Notes: generated by a model from the sequence alone, not told the origin. DNA of 64,000 bases from Methylopila sp. 73B (GCF_000526315.1 NZ_JAFV01000001.1:3164501-3228500), one strand, 5' to 3'. Counted from the stretch's first letter, positions 1-10,682 are shown. Translations and numbers: made by a program.

Positions 1-1190
1 TGCCGCTGCAGCACGTGCTTGACCAGGGCCAGACCGAGGCCGGTCCCGCCCTTCTCGCGGCTGTGGGACACGTCGGGCCGGTAGAACCGCTCGGTGAGAC
101 GCGGCAGATGCTCCGGCGCGATGCCCGGGCCGTAGTCCCGGACGGCCAGCCGGACGCCCTCTCCTGCGGTCGCGATCGTCACCTCGACGCGCTTGCCGTC
201 GTCGCCGTACTTGATGGCGTTCTCGACGAGGTTCTCGACCACCCGGGTGAGTTCGTCGCGGTCGCCCGTGGCGAGCGCGGGCCCGTCCGTGAGCAGCGTC
301 ACCTCGACGCCGCGCTCCTCGGCTAGCGGGCTAAGCGCATCGACCACGTTGCGGGCGACGGCCACGACGTCGACCACGTCGCGCGGGCGCACATGGGCCT
401 TGAGCTCGATGCGCGACAGCGAGAGCAGGTCGTCGATCAGCCGCGACATGCGGTTCGCCTGCGTGCGCATGATGGCGAGAAACTTCTCGCGGGCCACGGC
501 GTCGTTCTTCGCCGGTCCCTGCAGCGTCTCCACGAAGCCCAGCAGCGAGGCCAGCGGCGTGCGCAGCTCGTGGCTGGCGTTGGCCACGAAGTCGGCGCGC
601 ATGCGCTCGGAGCGGCGCTGTTCGGTCAGGTCGCGAAAGGCCACGACGATCGCGGAGGGCGCCCCGTCCTCGCCGCCGGCGGACGCGACATGCGCTTCGA
701 TCCAGCGCTCGACGGGCACGCGCTCGGCGTAGGCCACAACCTGCGGACGCCGGGTCTTGGCCGCGGCCTTCACCGCCTCCAGCACCTCGGGCGCGCGCAC
801 GGCGAAGGAAATCGGGTCGCCGGCGCGGATCGCCGGCAGCGCGGCCAGAGCGTGCGCGTTGAAGGCGAGCGTCACGCCGCGCCTGTCGAGCACCACCGTC
901 GGATCGGGGAGGCCGGACAGCAGGGTCAGCGACTGGGGGCTCACCGCCTCCGGAGCGGGCGCGGCCCGGCGCGCGGGAGCAGCGAAGCTGCGCCGGCGCG
1001 GAGCGACCACCGTCACGACGCCGATGAGGACGAAGGCCAGCAGCGCCTCCAGCGGCCGCACCCGTCCAAGCGCCGCGAAGACCATGAGCACCGCCGCCGT
1101 CGCGCCCAGCGTCCAGCCGGCGCGCGCGAGCCGCGCGGCGGGGCGGTCGGACTTGGCGGCGGGCGAAACGTCGTCGGGAAGCTGCGGCAT
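1..1190 (-). CDS. phoR: PhoR-type sensor histidine kinase (3' end cut by window edge)
   Basis: Membrane sensor kinase, probably of the phosphate-responsive PhoR family. Read from the complement, the protein starts MPQLPDDVSPAA at 1190, has two hydrophobic stretches in the first about 65 residues, a PAS-like segment, then the H-box FVANASHELRTPLASL with the phosphorylated His (about 550-600), an N-box VENLVENAIKYGDD (about 205-245) and a G-box with GTGLGL (about 25-50). The C-terminal tip lies beyond base 1. It is divergent from ppk2 with 110 bases between the starts. Assignment to PhoR rather than another PAS-containing kinase rests on architecture and the polyphosphate neighbour, so the kinase call is firm but the signal is inferred. 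Confidence 0.85.
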   Translation of the reverse strand, partial: MPQLPDDVSPAAKSDRPAARLARAGWTLGATAAVLMVFAALGRVRPLEALLAFVLIGVVTVVAPRRRSFAAPARRAAPAPEAVSPQSLTLLSGLPDPTVVLDRRGVTLAFNAHALAALPAIRAGDPISFAVRAPEVLEAVKAAAKTRRPQVVAYAERVPVERWIEAHVASAGGEDGAPSAIVVAFRDLTEQRRSERMRADFVANASHELRTPLASLLGFVETLQGPAKNDAVAREKFLAIMRTQANRMSRLIDDLLSLSRIELKAHVRPRDVVDVVAVARNVVDALSPLAEERGVEVTLLTDGPALATGDRDELTRVVENLVENAIKYGDDGKRVEVTIATAGEGVRLAVRDYGPGIAPEHLPRLTERFYRPDVSHSREKGGTGLGLALVKHVLQR

Positions 1191-1262
1191 GGGGCGGGCG
1201 ATCGTGGCCTTGCGTGCGGCGTACTGGATGAATCGCAATAGGACGCCACCTGCGTGACGGCG

Positions 1263-1291
1263 CCAAGACATGAGGGCACCAAGACATGAGG
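1263..1291 (+). repeat. 13-bp direct repeat, period 16, covering the ppk2 ribosome binding site
   Basis: CCAAGACATGAGG occurs perfectly at 1263-1275 and again at 1279-1291. The second copy supplies the GAGG (1288-1291) that lies nine bases before the preferred ppk2 start at 1301; the first copy would supply a second, more distant one. A local tandem duplication is the simplest explanation. Confidence 0.7.
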
Positions 1292-1300
1292 ATGCGACCT

Positions 1301-2257
1301 ATGACGAAGAAACCCGAGGCGGGCGAGACCAAAAAGAAGACCGCCGCCGAGGCTCTGCTGGACGAGGTCGTGCCCGAGGGCGCCGGCGAAGCGCCCAAGG
1401 TCATGCTCGACGGCGTCGAGGTGGATCTCGACGCGGCCGACCTGCCCCCCAAGGTCGAGACCGGCGCCTTCCGCAGCGGCGGCTTCCCCTACGAGGAGTC
1501 CTATTCGCACAAGGCCTACAGCGAGACGCTGCGGCTCCTCCAGATTGAGCTACTCAAGCTGCAGGCCTGGGCGAAGACCGAGAACGAGCGAATCGTCGTG
1601 GTGTTCGAGGGCCGCGACAGCGCGGGAAAGGGCGGCACCATCCACCGCATCTCCCAGCACCTCAATCCGCGGAGCCTGAAGGTCGTCGCGCTCGGCAAGC
1701 CGACGCCGGTCGAGGCGGGCCAGTGGTACTTCCAGCGCTATCTGGCGGAGATGCCGACCGCGGGCGAGATCGCCCTGTTCGACCGCTCCTGGTACAACCG
1801 CGCGGGCGTCGAGCCGGTCATGGGCTTCTGCACGGCGGAGGAGACCGCCCGCTTCCTGGACGAGGCGCCGCGCGTGGAGCGCCTGCTGGTGGACGACGGC
1901 GTGCGGCTGTTCAAGTTCTGGCTGACGATCGGCCGCGAGATGCAGATCAAGCGGCTGCACGACCGCCGGCACGATCCGCTGAAGCGCTGGAAGCTCTCGC
2001 CGATCGACTACGCGGGGCTGAACCTCTGGGACAGCTTCTCCCACGCCGCCGAGCGCATGCTGGCCGCGACCCACACCGACGCGGCGCCGTGGACCGTAGT
2101 GAGGGCGAACGACAAGCGGCGTCTGCGGCTGGAGTGCATCCGCCACCTGCTGCTGAACGTGCCCTACAAGGGGCGGAACCTGAAGGCGATCGGCGGCGCC
2201 GACAGCCGCATCGTGATGGACGCCGCGGCGTTCCTGAAGGACGGCGGCGAGCACTGA
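1301..2257 (+). CDS. ppk2: Polyphosphate kinase 2 family protein
   Basis: Transfers phosphate between polyphosphate and nucleoside di- or monophosphates in the cytosol. The 318-residue product shows the PPK2 Walker A GRDSAGKGG (about 104-112), the Walker B/lid motif FDRSWYNRAGVE (about 160-171) and the conserved RWKLSPID segment further on, all as expected for a single-domain PPK2. In-frame ATGs exist at 1286, 1292 and 1301; 1301 is preferred because GAGG at 1288-1291 is correctly spaced for it and actually touches the 1292 ATG. Roughly 50 N-terminal residues are Lys/Glu-rich and probably disordered. The preferred nucleotide (ADP/GDP or AMP) cannot be told from sequence alone. Confidence 0.93.
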   Translation: MTKKPEAGETKKKTAAEALLDEVVPEGAGEAPKVMLDGVEVDLDAADLPPKVETGAFRSGGFPYEESYSHKAYSETLRLLQIELLKLQAWAKTENERIVVVFEGRDSAGKGGTIHRISQHLNPRSLKVVALGKPTPVEAGQWYFQRYLAEMPTAGEIALFDRSWYNRAGVEPVMGFCTAEETARFLDEAPRVERLLVDDGVRLFKFWLTIGREMQIKRLHDRRHDPLKRWKLSPIDYAGLNLWDSFSHAAERMLAATHTDAAPWTVVRANDKRRLRLECIRHLLLNVPYKGRNLKAIGGADSRIVMDAAAFLKDGGEH

Positions 2258-2266
2258 CCCGCGGCT

Positions 2267-2932
2267 TCAGCCGGAAACGAGCCGCCAGACCGTGCTGCGC
2301 TTGACGTCGGCGTCCTCGAGATCCCGGGTCACCGGCACCGTATATTCCGCGAGCGCCACGAGCCGCGAACGCGGCAGATAGCTCCTGCCGGGATCGCCAA
2401 TCAGCACGGGCGCCCCGAGCGCAAGAAAGCCGTCGAGCCAGGCGAGCAGGCGCTCGCTCAGATCGCGCTCGTAGAACAGATCGCCGACGGTGACGAGATC
2501 GACGGCCGGATGCGGGCCGCCAATGAGGTCGTCGCCGGTGACGGAGACCACGACCCTGTTGGCCGCGGCGTTGATGGCGATGGCCGCCAGCGCGAAAGAG
2601 TCGACGTCGGCGCCGGTGACCTGCATCGCTCCCGCCTTCATCGCCGCGATCGCCACGAGCCCGGAGCCGCAGCCGACGTCCAGCACGCGCTTGCCCCGCA
2701 CCGTCTCCGGCGTGTCCAGCAGATAGCGCGCGAGCGCCTGTCCGCCCGCCCAGGCGAAGGCCCAGAACGGCGGCGGCAGGCCGATGGCGGAGAGCTCGTC
2801 CTCGGTCTTCGTCCAGAGCGGCACGGCCTCGTCGGCGACGTGGAGCGTGATCTCGGGCGCGTGTGGAACCGGTCGTGCGCGCGTGTTGGCGCGGACGAAG
2901 GCTGCGGGGTCGCCTCGGACGGGATCGCTCAG
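2267..2932 (-). CDS. Class I SAM-dependent methyltransferase, probable CTG start
   Basis: Rossmann-fold methyltransferase of about 221 residues, resembling the protein-lysine (ETFB-K/L11-like) branch. The region before motif I reads GLPPPFWAFAWAGGQALARY, typical of this family, and motif I is VLDVGCGSG (about 83-91), followed by GADVD and LVTVGDLFYE. The frame is open far upstream, but only through the EVE gene in another frame. The recognisable protein begins SDPVRGDPAAF, directly after a CTG at 2930-2932 that overlaps the EVE stop codon (CTGA). No ATG, GTG or TTG occurs near there in frame; the next GTG would remove about 36 residues. The substrate is unknown. Confidence 0.8.
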   Translation of the reverse strand: MSDPVRGDPAAFVRANTRARPVPHAPEITLHVADEAVPLWTKTEDELSAIGLPPPFWAFAWAGGQALARYLLDTPETVRGKRVLDVGCGSGLVAIAAMKAGAMQVTGADVDSFALAAIAINAAANRVVVSVTGDDLIGGPHPAVDLVTVGDLFYERDLSERLLAWLDGFLALGAPVLIGDPGRSYLPRSRLVALAEYTVPVTRDLEDADVKRSTVWRLVSG

Positions 2933-3348
2933 GAGGTCAGCCCGCCCATGCGCCGCACCTCGGCCCACTCGTCCTCCGTCACCGGCTGCACCGAGAGCCG
3001 CATGGAGGTGACGAGCGCCATCTTGGAGAGCTTGTCGTTCGCCTTCACGGCGGCCAGCGTCACCGGCTGCGGCATATCCTCGACCGCGCGGATGTCCACG
3101 CACTCCCAGCGGGGATCGTCGGTCGACGAATCGTGGTGCGCGAGCTTCGCCACCTCGACGATCCCGACGACCTCCTTGCCCTCGTTCGAGTGGTAGAAGA
3201 AGCCGAGATCGCCGAGCTTCATCGCGCGCATGTTGTTGCGGGCGAGGTAGTTGCGGACGCCGGTCCACTCGGTCCCGTCGCGTCCCGCCGCCTTCTGCTG
3301 CTCCCACGACCAGGCGTCGGGCTCGGACTTGAACAGCCAGTAGGCCAT
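2929..3348 (-). CDS. EVE domain-containing protein
   Basis: A 139-residue cytosolic EVE-domain protein (PUA-like fold, related to thymocyte nuclear protein 1), a family thought to bind modified bases in nucleic acids. The start MAYWLFKSEPDAWSW and the segment WTGVRNYLARNNMRAMKLGDLGFFYHS match the family's signature and full length. It overlaps the downstream methyltransferase by four bases, so the two are probably translationally coupled. In related genomes this gene lies near gpsA, often with a YciI gene between; here a palindromic repeat occupies that position. The physiological ligand is not known. Confidence 0.92.
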   Translation of the reverse strand: MAYWLFKSEPDAWSWEQQKAAGRDGTEWTGVRNYLARNNMRAMKLGDLGFFYHSNEGKEVVGIVEVAKLAHHDSSTDDPRWECVDIRAVEDMPQPVTLAAVKANDKLSKMALVTSMRLSVQPVTEDEWAEVRRMGGLTS

Positions 3349-3404
3349 GGGGAGGTCACCTCTTCGCGGTTTCGACGGTCGTCACAGGGTCGACGACCGA
3401 ACTG

Positions 3405-3527
3405 GAGCGCGTGCTTCGAGACGGCCCTTCAGACCTCCTCAGCATGAGGAGGTGGAAGCTGAAGGAAAATCAAACTGCCTCATGCTGAGGAGCCGTCCGC
3501 CAGGACGGCGTTTCGAAGCACGCACTC
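3405..3527. repeat. Nested palindromic intergenic element
   Basis: Outer arms at 3405-3418 (GAGCGCGTGCTTCG) and 3514-3527 are inverted copies with one mismatch. Inner arms at 3435-3449 (CTCCTCAGCATGAGG) and 3478-3492 are a perfect 15-bp inverted repeat, and a small hairpin GCCGTCC/GGACGGC sits at 3493-3509. The whole can fold as one long cruciform. It has no coding capacity and fills the 224-base gap between the EVE gene and gpsA. Confidence 0.8.
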
Positions 3528-3572
3528 GGCCAGAAAGCCTCATCGCTCTCTTCGAGGCCAGCGCCTCCGCCG

Positions 3573-4544
3573 TCAAGCCTCGGCCCTGAGCGGGCGGGCG
3601 AGCAGGCCTTCGATCGCCGCGGCGACGCTGACGCGGCCGGCGACGACCTCGGCGACGGCGGCCGAAATCGGCATCTCGACGCCGTGCGCGGCCGCGAGCG
3701 CGACCAGCGCTTCGGCGGTCGCGGCGCCCTCCGCCAGCTTGTCGGGCGGCGCCTCGCCGCGGCCGAGCGCCTGGCCGAGCGCGAAATTGCGCGACTTCGA
3801 CGATGTCGCGGTGAGCACCAGATCGCCGAGGCCGGACAGCCCCGCCAGCGTCTCAGGCCTCGCGCCGAGCGCCGCCCCCAACCGCGACAGCTCCGCGAAG
3901 CCGCGCGCGATCAGCGCCGCGACGGCGCTCGCGCCGAGACCGCGGCCCTCCGCCGCGCCGGCGGCGATGGCGAGCACGTTCTTCGCCGCGCCGCCGAGCG
4001 CGACGCCGGTCATGTCGGTGGTGTGGTAGGGGCGGAAGCTGCGGGTGGCGAGCCGAGCGGCGAGCGCCGCCGCGAGCGTCTCGTCGGACGCGGCCAGCGT
4101 CACGGCCGTGGGCAGGCCCCGCGCTACGTCGTCGGCGAAGCTCGGGCCCGACAGCAGCGCATGCCCGAAGCCAGGAAGCGTCTCGGACAGGACCTGCGGC
4201 GGGAGGGCGTGCGCGCCGCGCTCCACGCCCTTGGCGCAGGCGACCACGATCGCTCCCGGCTTCAGGCGCGGCGCAAGATCTCGCGCGACCGCCCGCAGGG
4301 TCTGCATCGGCGTGACGAGCAGGACGACGTCCTCGCCGCCGACCGCGTCGAGGTCGGCGGTCGGCGCCACGCCGTCGTGGAGCGCGACGCCCGGCAGCCG
4401 GCGGGCGTTGACGCGGGCCGCCGCGACCTCCGCCATCGCCGCGGCGTCCCGGCCGATCAGCGGGGTGCAGCCGCCGCAGGCCTCGGCCGCGACATTGGCG
4501 AGCGCCGTGCCCCAGGCGCCGGCGCCGACGACCGCGACGCTCAC
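3573..4544 (-). CDS. gpsA: Glycerol-3-phosphate dehydrogenase [NAD(P)+]
   Basis: Reduces dihydroxyacetone phosphate to sn-glycerol 3-phosphate for phospholipid synthesis; cytosolic. The 323-residue protein starts at a GTG (4544) that overlaps the tsaD stop as GTGA. It begins [17 protein letters not shown], with the dinucleotide-binding GAGAWG at 7-12, then the family segments [37 protein letters not shown] (catalytic Lys) and [11 protein letters not shown]. Length and motif order are normal. The tsaD-gpsA pairing is common in alphaproteobacteria. Confidence 0.96.
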   Translation of the reverse strand: MSVAVVGAGAWGTALANVAAEACGGCTPLIGRDAAAMAEVAAARVNARRLPGVALHDGVAPTADLDAVGGEDVVLLVTPMQTLRAVARDLAPRLKPGAIVVACAKGVERGAHALPPQVLSETLPGFGHALLSGPSFADDVARGLPTAVTLAASDETLAAALAARLATRSFRPYHTTDMTGVALGGAAKNVLAIAAGAAEGRGLGASAVAALIARGFAELSRLGAALGARPETLAGLSGLGDLVLTATSSKSRNFALGQALGRGEAPPDKLAEGAATAEALVALAAAHGVEMPISAAVAEVVAGRVSVAAAIEGLLARPLRAEA

Positions 4545-5596
4545 GCCTTGGCTCCGGGCGCGGCGGAGGCGGCGTCCAGCGGCCAGCGCGGACGCGGCGC
4601 GAAGTCGAGATCGTCGACGAGGCCCAGCGCCAGCCGCTCGGCGCCGGCCCAGGCGATCATCGCGCCGTTGTCGCCGCAGAGCGCGAGCGGCGGCGCGACC
4701 ATGGGCACGCCGAGGTCGCCGGCCAGACCCTGCAGAGCCTGCCGGATCGGGCCGTTGGCCGCGACGCCGCCGGCGACCACCAGCGCGCTCGGGGGCCCGA
4801 AGCGCTCCGTGAACGCGCGGGCGCCGGCCCGCGTGCGGTTCGCGACCACGTCCACCACCGCGGCCTGGAAGCTGGCGCAGAGATCGTCGACGTCGCTCTC
4901 GCTCAGGGGCGCGGTCCGCTCCGCCTCGAGCCGAACGGCGGTCTTGAGGCCGGAGAGCGAGAAGTTGGGCTCGGCCCGGCCGTGCATGGGCCGCGGGAAT
5001 GCGAAGCGCGCGGGGTCGCCGTTCGCCGCTCGAAGCTCGACCTGAGGGCCGCCGGGATAGCCGAGGCCCAGCATCTTCGCGACCTTGTCGAAGGCCTCCC
5101 CCAGGGCGTCGTCGAGCGTCGCGCCAAGGCGCAGGTATCGGCCAACGCCAAGCACCGCCAGCAGCTGGGTGTGCCCCCCGGACGCGAGCAGCAGAAGATA
5201 GGGAAAGGCGACGCCGTCGGTGAGCCGCGCGGTGAGCGCGTGGGCTTCCAGATGGTTCACGGCCGAAAACGGCTTGTCCGCCGCGAGCGCCAGCGCCTTG
5301 CCCGCCGTCAGGCCGACGATGACGCCGCCCACGAGGCCCGGACCTGCGGCGGCCGCGACGCCGTCGAGCCCGCCGAGCGTCAGGCCGGCGTCGGCCAACG
5401 CCTTGGCCACCACCCCGTCGAGCGCGTCGATGTGGGCGCGCGCCGCGATCTCCGGCACCACGCCGCCGAAGGCCGCGTGCGCCTTGAACTGCGCCCGCAC
5501 CACATTGGACAGCACCTCGCCCGGCCCCTCGCCGCTGCGCCGCACGACGGCGGCGGCGGTCTCGTCGCAGGTGGTCTCGATGCCGAGGACGAGCAT
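4541..5596 (-). CDS. tsaD: tRNA N6-adenosine threonylcarbamoyltransferase TsaD
   Basis: Catalyses the final transfer of threonylcarbamoyl to A37 of ANN-decoding tRNAs, together with TsaB and TsaE. The 351-residue product begins [18 protein letters not shown], the canonical Kae1/TsaD start, which is why the ATG at 5596 is chosen over in-frame ATGs upstream. Metal-binding NHLEAH is at about 114-119, followed by [22 protein letters not shown] and [12 protein letters not shown]. It is the first gene of a leftward pair with gpsA. The 129 bases upstream carry a short hairpin. Confidence 0.97.
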   Translation of the reverse strand: MLVLGIETTCDETAAAVVRRSGEGPGEVLSNVVRAQFKAHAAFGGVVPEIAARAHIDALDGVVAKALADAGLTLGGLDGVAAAAGPGLVGGVIVGLTAGKALALAADKPFSAVNHLEAHALTARLTDGVAFPYLLLLASGGHTQLLAVLGVGRYLRLGATLDDALGEAFDKVAKMLGLGYPGGPQVELRAANGDPARFAFPRPMHGRAEPNFSLSGLKTAVRLEAERTAPLSESDVDDLCASFQAAVVDVVANRTRAGARAFTERFGPPSALVVAGGVAANGPIRQALQGLAGDLGVPMVAPPLALCGDNGAMIAWAGAERLALGLVDDLDFAPRPRWPLDAASAAPGAKA

Positions 5597-5675
5597 GGGG
5601 CTCAAACGGTCTCCGAAGGGGGAGGGCCAGACATAGCGGGCGAGGCCGCGTTGCGCCATGGGACCCATCGCCGTC

Positions 5676-5698
5676 ATGGTCCGGCTTGACCGGACCAT
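5676..5698. repeat. Short palindrome with the CCGGCTTGACCGG core
   Basis: ATGGTCCGG (5676-5684) and CCGGACCAT (5690-5698) form a perfect 9-bp hairpin around CTTGA, preceded by GTC. The core is the reverse complement of the hairpin at 30195-30217 and close to both halves of the element at 43856-43943. It lies between the Nudix gene's end and the tsaD start. Confidence 0.6.
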
Positions 5699-5725
5699 CG
5701 ATGTCCGACGTCGCTCGCGATCCGC

Positions 5726-6372
5726 TCAGCTCTCGCCGACCTCCAGCACCGCGCGCAGCCGCCCCCTGTTCAGCGCCAGCCACTGCAGCGCGATCAGCAG
5801 GTAGGCGTTGCTCGCGACCGGGCTCTCGATCGCCTTGATCGCGGCGTCGATCGGGACCGCGAACGGGCGGGTCAGCTCGCGCTCGTCGGCCGCGCCGGCG
5901 TGTTCGGGCAACGCGCTGGCGTCGACGGACGCGAGGAACAGCGTGGCGTGCTCGTCGACGATGCCGGGCGTCGGCAGGAAGGTCAGCAGCGGCTTCGACA
6001 GAGCGAGCGCGACGAGGCCGGTCTCCTCCGTGAGTTCGCGGCGCGCGGCGAAGGCCGCGTCCTCGCCCGGCTCCATGCGGCCGGCGACGATCTCGACGAG
6101 GTCGCCCTTGCCGGTCGCGAGCGCGGCCGGCGCGCGGAACTGGCGGATGAGCACGATCTCGTCGCGGGCGAGGTCGACCGCGATCACCCCCACGCACGGC
6201 CCTGCGCGCAACACCTCGCGCTCCTGCACGACGACGCCGCGGCCGGGGGCCTCCGGCAAGGTAGCGCGCCAGAGCTCCAGCCGGCGGTAGCCGTCGTGCA
6301 GCAGCGTCGGCCCCTCGAACGCCACGTCGGCGACCCGGGCGGCCAGAATGTCGTCGTCGGCCACGTCGTCGC

Positions 6373-6376
<4 letters not shown>
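5726..6376 (-). CDS. Nudix hydrolase, ADP-ribose pyrophosphatase-like
   Basis: Hydrolyses a nucleoside diphosphate linked to another moiety. The 216-residue protein carries a complete Nudix box, GRMEPGEDAAFAARRELTEE (99-118) followed by TGL, with every catalytic Glu present, and IVLIRQFRAPA just before it, a pattern typical of ADP-ribose and sugar-nucleotide pyrophosphatases. The start is a GTG at 6376 overlapping the yejF stop (GTGA), so it is the last gene of the yej operon. A link to peptide import is not obvious; co-transcription may simply be housekeeping. The exact substrate is not determinable here. Confidence 0.9.
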
Positions 6377-8000
<1,624 letters not shown>

Positions 8001-8004
<4 letters not shown>

Positions 8005-9212
8005 CGGAAGGTCTTCCGCGGGTCGAAGGCGTCGCGCACGGCCTCGCCGACGAAGATCAGCAGCGACAGCATCAGCGCGATCACCACGAAGCCCGAGATG
8101 CCGAGCCAGGGCGCCTGCAGGTTGGACTTGCCTTGGGCCAGCAGTTCGCCGAGCGACGGCGAGCCCGGCGGCAGGCCGAAGCCGAGGAAGTCGAGCGCGG
8201 TCAGCGTGGTGATCGAGCCCGACAGGATGAAGGGCATGAAGGTCAGCGTCGCCACCATCGCGTTCGGCAGCAGGTGGCGGAACATGATGGCGCGGTTCGA
8301 GACGCCAAGCGCCCGGGCCGCGCGGACGTATTCGAAGTTGCGGCCGCGCAGGAATTCGGCTCGCACCACGCCCACGAGCGCGGTCCAGGAGAACAGCAGC
8401 AGGATCCCGAGCAGCACCCAGACGTTCGGCGCCAACACCGAAGACAGGATGATCAGCAGGTAGAGCGTCGGCACCGAGGTCCAGATTTCGATGAACCGCT
8501 GGAAAGCCAGGTCGATCCAGCCGCCGAAATAGCCCTGCACGGCGCCCGCCAGCACGCCGATGACCGACGACAGCACCGCGAGCGCGAGGCCGAACAGCAC
8601 CGACAGCCGGAAGCCGTAGATCAGCCGGGCCAGCACGTCGCGGCCCTGGTCGTCGGTGCCGAGCCAGTTCCATTCGAGGTCGGCGCAGGTCTTCGCCTTG
8701 GGCGCGGCTCCCGCTTGCGTCGGCGCGGCGTCACCCTCGGGCGTGCGGCCGACGGAGGCCTTCGAGCATTGCTCGTCGGTCAGCATCCACGTGGGCGCCG
8801 AGGGCGCAGGCGTGGGCAGGTTGAGGTTGATGGTGCGATAGGAGTAGCGCACCGGCGGCCAGATCATGTAGCCGCCGCCGTCCTTGATCAGCTTCTGGAG
8901 ATAGGGGTCGCGGTAGTCCGCCTCGGTCTCGAACTCCCCGCCATAGGCGGTCTCGGCGTAGGTGACGAGCGCCGGCACGAAGAAGGCGCCGTCGTGCTTC
9001 ACGAGGAACGGCTTGTCGTTCGCGATGAACTCCGCGAACAGCGTGACCACGAACAGCAGCAGGAACAGCACGAGCGACCAGCACCCGCGCCGGTTCGCCT
9101 TGAAGTTGGCGAGCCTGCGCCGGTTGATCGGCGACAGCCGTCCGCGCGGGACGGCGGGCATCGGCGGCGCGCCGGGCGTGGGCGGCGGAGCGGCGATCGC
9201 AGCGTCGGTCAT
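8001..9212 (-). CDS. yejE: YejE-type ABC transporter permease
   Basis: Inner-membrane permease subunit of the YejABEF importer, 403 residues. A cytoplasmic N-terminus rich in Pro and Ala precedes SPINRRRLANFKANRRGCWSL, the usual start of YejE, then one membrane segment, a long periplasmic insert (about residues 60-190) and five more membrane segments. The EAA-like loop is VRAARALGVSNRAIMFRHLLPNA. The ATG at 9212 begins MTDAAIAAPPP; about 19 residues of open frame upstream run into a repeat and were left out. It sits between yejB and yejF. Confidence 0.94.
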
Positions 9213-9256
9213 GCGCACGTCCCTCGCGGCGAAGGGCGCGACGTCGCCGCCCCCGG

Positions 9257-9281
9257 CCCCTCCCCGCAAGGGGGAGAGGGG
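9257..9281. repeat. Half-element of the CTCTCCCC palindrome family
   Basis: CTCCCC (9260-9265) and GGGGAG (9271-9276) form a short stem within a CCCCTCCCC...GGGGAGAGGGG context, matching the ends of the larger elements at 10463-10594 and 12600-12743. It lies in the 103-base gap between yejB and yejE. Confidence 0.55.
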
Positions 9282-9315
9282 AGGACCGCGCGGCGTATTC
9301 GGCCGTTCGCTCGCA

Positions 9316-10422
9316 TCACGTCTCCCGCGTCTCGAAGTCGATGCGGGGATCGACCCACATGTAGCTGAGGTCCGAGATCAGCGAGACCACGAGGCCGAGC
9401 AGCGAGAAGATGTAGAGGCTGGCGAACACCACGGCGTAGTCGCGATTCACGATCGACTCGAAGCCGAGCAGGCCGAGCCCATCCAGCGAGAAGATGGTCT
9501 CGATCAGCAGCGCGCCGGTGAAGAACGCGCCGATGAAGGCGCCGGGGAAGCCCGCGATCAGCAGCAGCATCGCGTTGCGGAACACATGGCCGTAGAGCAC
9601 CTGGTTCTCGCTCAGGCCCTTCATCCGCGCGGTCTGGACATACTGCTTGCGGATCTCGTCGAGGAACGAGTTCTTGGTCAGCAGCGTGGTGGTGGCGAAA
9701 GCCGAGATGCCGAGCGCGATCAGCGGCAGCGTCAGGTGCCAGAAGTAGTCGACGATCTTCCCCCACAGCGAGAGCTGATCCCAGTTGTCGGAGGTGAGGC
9801 CCCGCAGCGGGAACCAGTCGAGGAAGGTGCCGCCGGCGAACAGCACCACCAGCAGGATGGCGAACAGGAAGCCCGGGATCGCGTAGCCGATCACGATTAC
9901 GGTCGAGGTCCAGACGTCGAAGCGCGAGCCGTCGCGGATCGCCTTGGCGACGCCGAGCGGCACCGAGATCAGATACGAGATCAGGGTCATCCACAGGCCG
10001 AGCGAGATCGACACCGGCATCTTCTCGAGGATGAGGTCGATCACATCGATGTCGCGGAAGTAGCTGCGGCCGAAATCGAAGCGCGAGTAGTCCCAGACCA
10101 TCTTTACAAAGCGCTCGTGCGCCGGCCGGTCGAAGCCAAACTGCTTCTCAAGTTGCTTGATGAAGGCCGGGTCGAGCCCCTGCGCGCCGCGGTACTTCGA
10201 CGTCACAGGGTCGTTGGAGACCGAGCGCTGCGTCGGCGACAGATCATTACCCGAGCCGCCCGAGAACCGGTCGGTGGCGTTGGTCCCTTGCCCCGTGACC
10301 TCCGCGATCACTCGCTCCACCGGGCCGCCTGGCGCGAACTGGATGATGACGAAGGAGACCAGCATGATCCCGAGGATCGTGGGCACGATCAGCAGCAGAC
10401 GGCGTGCGACGTAAGCGAGCAT
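9316..10422 (-). CDS. yejB: YejB-type ABC transporter permease
   Basis: First permease of the YejABEF importer, 368 residues. It begins MLAYVARRLLLIVPTILGIM, a standard first membrane segment of oligopeptide-type permeases, followed by a periplasmic loop of roughly 110 residues and five membrane segments. The cytoplasmic EAA loop reads VQTARMKGLSENQVLYGHVFRNA. The C-terminus YMWVDPRIDF is also characteristic of YejB. A 260-base gap holding a large palindromic repeat separates it from the upstream binding protein. Confidence 0.95.
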   Translation of the reverse strand: MLAYVARRLLLIVPTILGIMLVSFVIIQFAPGGPVERVIAEVTGQGTNATDRFSGGSGNDLSPTQRSVSNDPVTSKYRGAQGLDPAFIKQLEKQFGFDRPAHERFVKMVWDYSRFDFGRSYFRDIDVIDLILEKMPVSISLGLWMTLISYLISVPLGVAKAIRDGSRFDVWTSTVIVIGYAIPGFLFAILLVVLFAGGTFLDWFPLRGLTSDNWDQLSLWGKIVDYFWHLTLPLIALGISAFATTTLLTKNSFLDEIRKQYVQTARMKGLSENQVLYGHVFRNAMLLLIAGFPGAFIGAFFTGALLIETIFSLDGLGLLGFESIVNRDYAVVFASLYIFSLLGLVVSLISDLSYMWVDPRIDFETRET

Positions 10423-10462
10423 GCGGCGTCAGGCCCTCGTCGCAAGAATTGAGGCGCGGGTT

Positions 10463-10594
10463 TTCACCTCTCCCCATTGGGGAGAGGTCGGCCCGCAGGG
10501 CCGGGTGAGGGGGCTCGCCTCATGCAGGAGCGGTCGAAGCCCCCTCACCCGCGCGGCTTCGCCTCGCGACCTCTCCCCGACGGGGAGAGGTGAA
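10463..10594. repeat. CTCTCCCC palindrome family, complete 132-bp element
   Basis: Terminal arms TTCACCTCTCCCC (10463-10475) and GGGGAGAGGTGAA (10582-10594) are a perfect 13-bp inverted repeat. Each end is itself a hairpin (CCTCTCCCC...GGGGAGAGG), and the middle contains GTGAGGGGGC against GCCCCCTCAC, making a nested palindrome. It lies between the second yejA and yejB and could terminate or attenuate transcription or stabilise mRNA ends. No transposase is present; a small mobile repeat is possible. Confidence 0.8.
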
Positions 10595-10682
10595 GGCCCG
10601 CGCGCTACTTCGAAAGGCGCCGGCTTCCGCGGAGAAAGCGACGATGCCTCCGCCCGCACGTGCGCCGGCCGACCTAACGCGC

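Noticed and set aside
1191-1300. Pho box between phoR and ppk2
   Set aside because: The direct repeat there has period 16, not the 11-base period of PhoB sites, and its sequence does not match CTGTCAT.
3573-6197. Very long minus-strand open frame across gpsA, tsaD and the Nudix gene
   Set aside because: Only the gpsA portion has a recognisable protein; the rest is Arg/Gly/Ala-rich shadow of tsaD and the Nudix gene. GC-rich codon bias keeps alternative frames open.
9213-9315. N-terminal extension of yejE to 9269
   Set aside because: The extra residues are Gly/Arg-rich and encoded by a palindromic repeat; the ATG at 9212 gives the expected YejE start.
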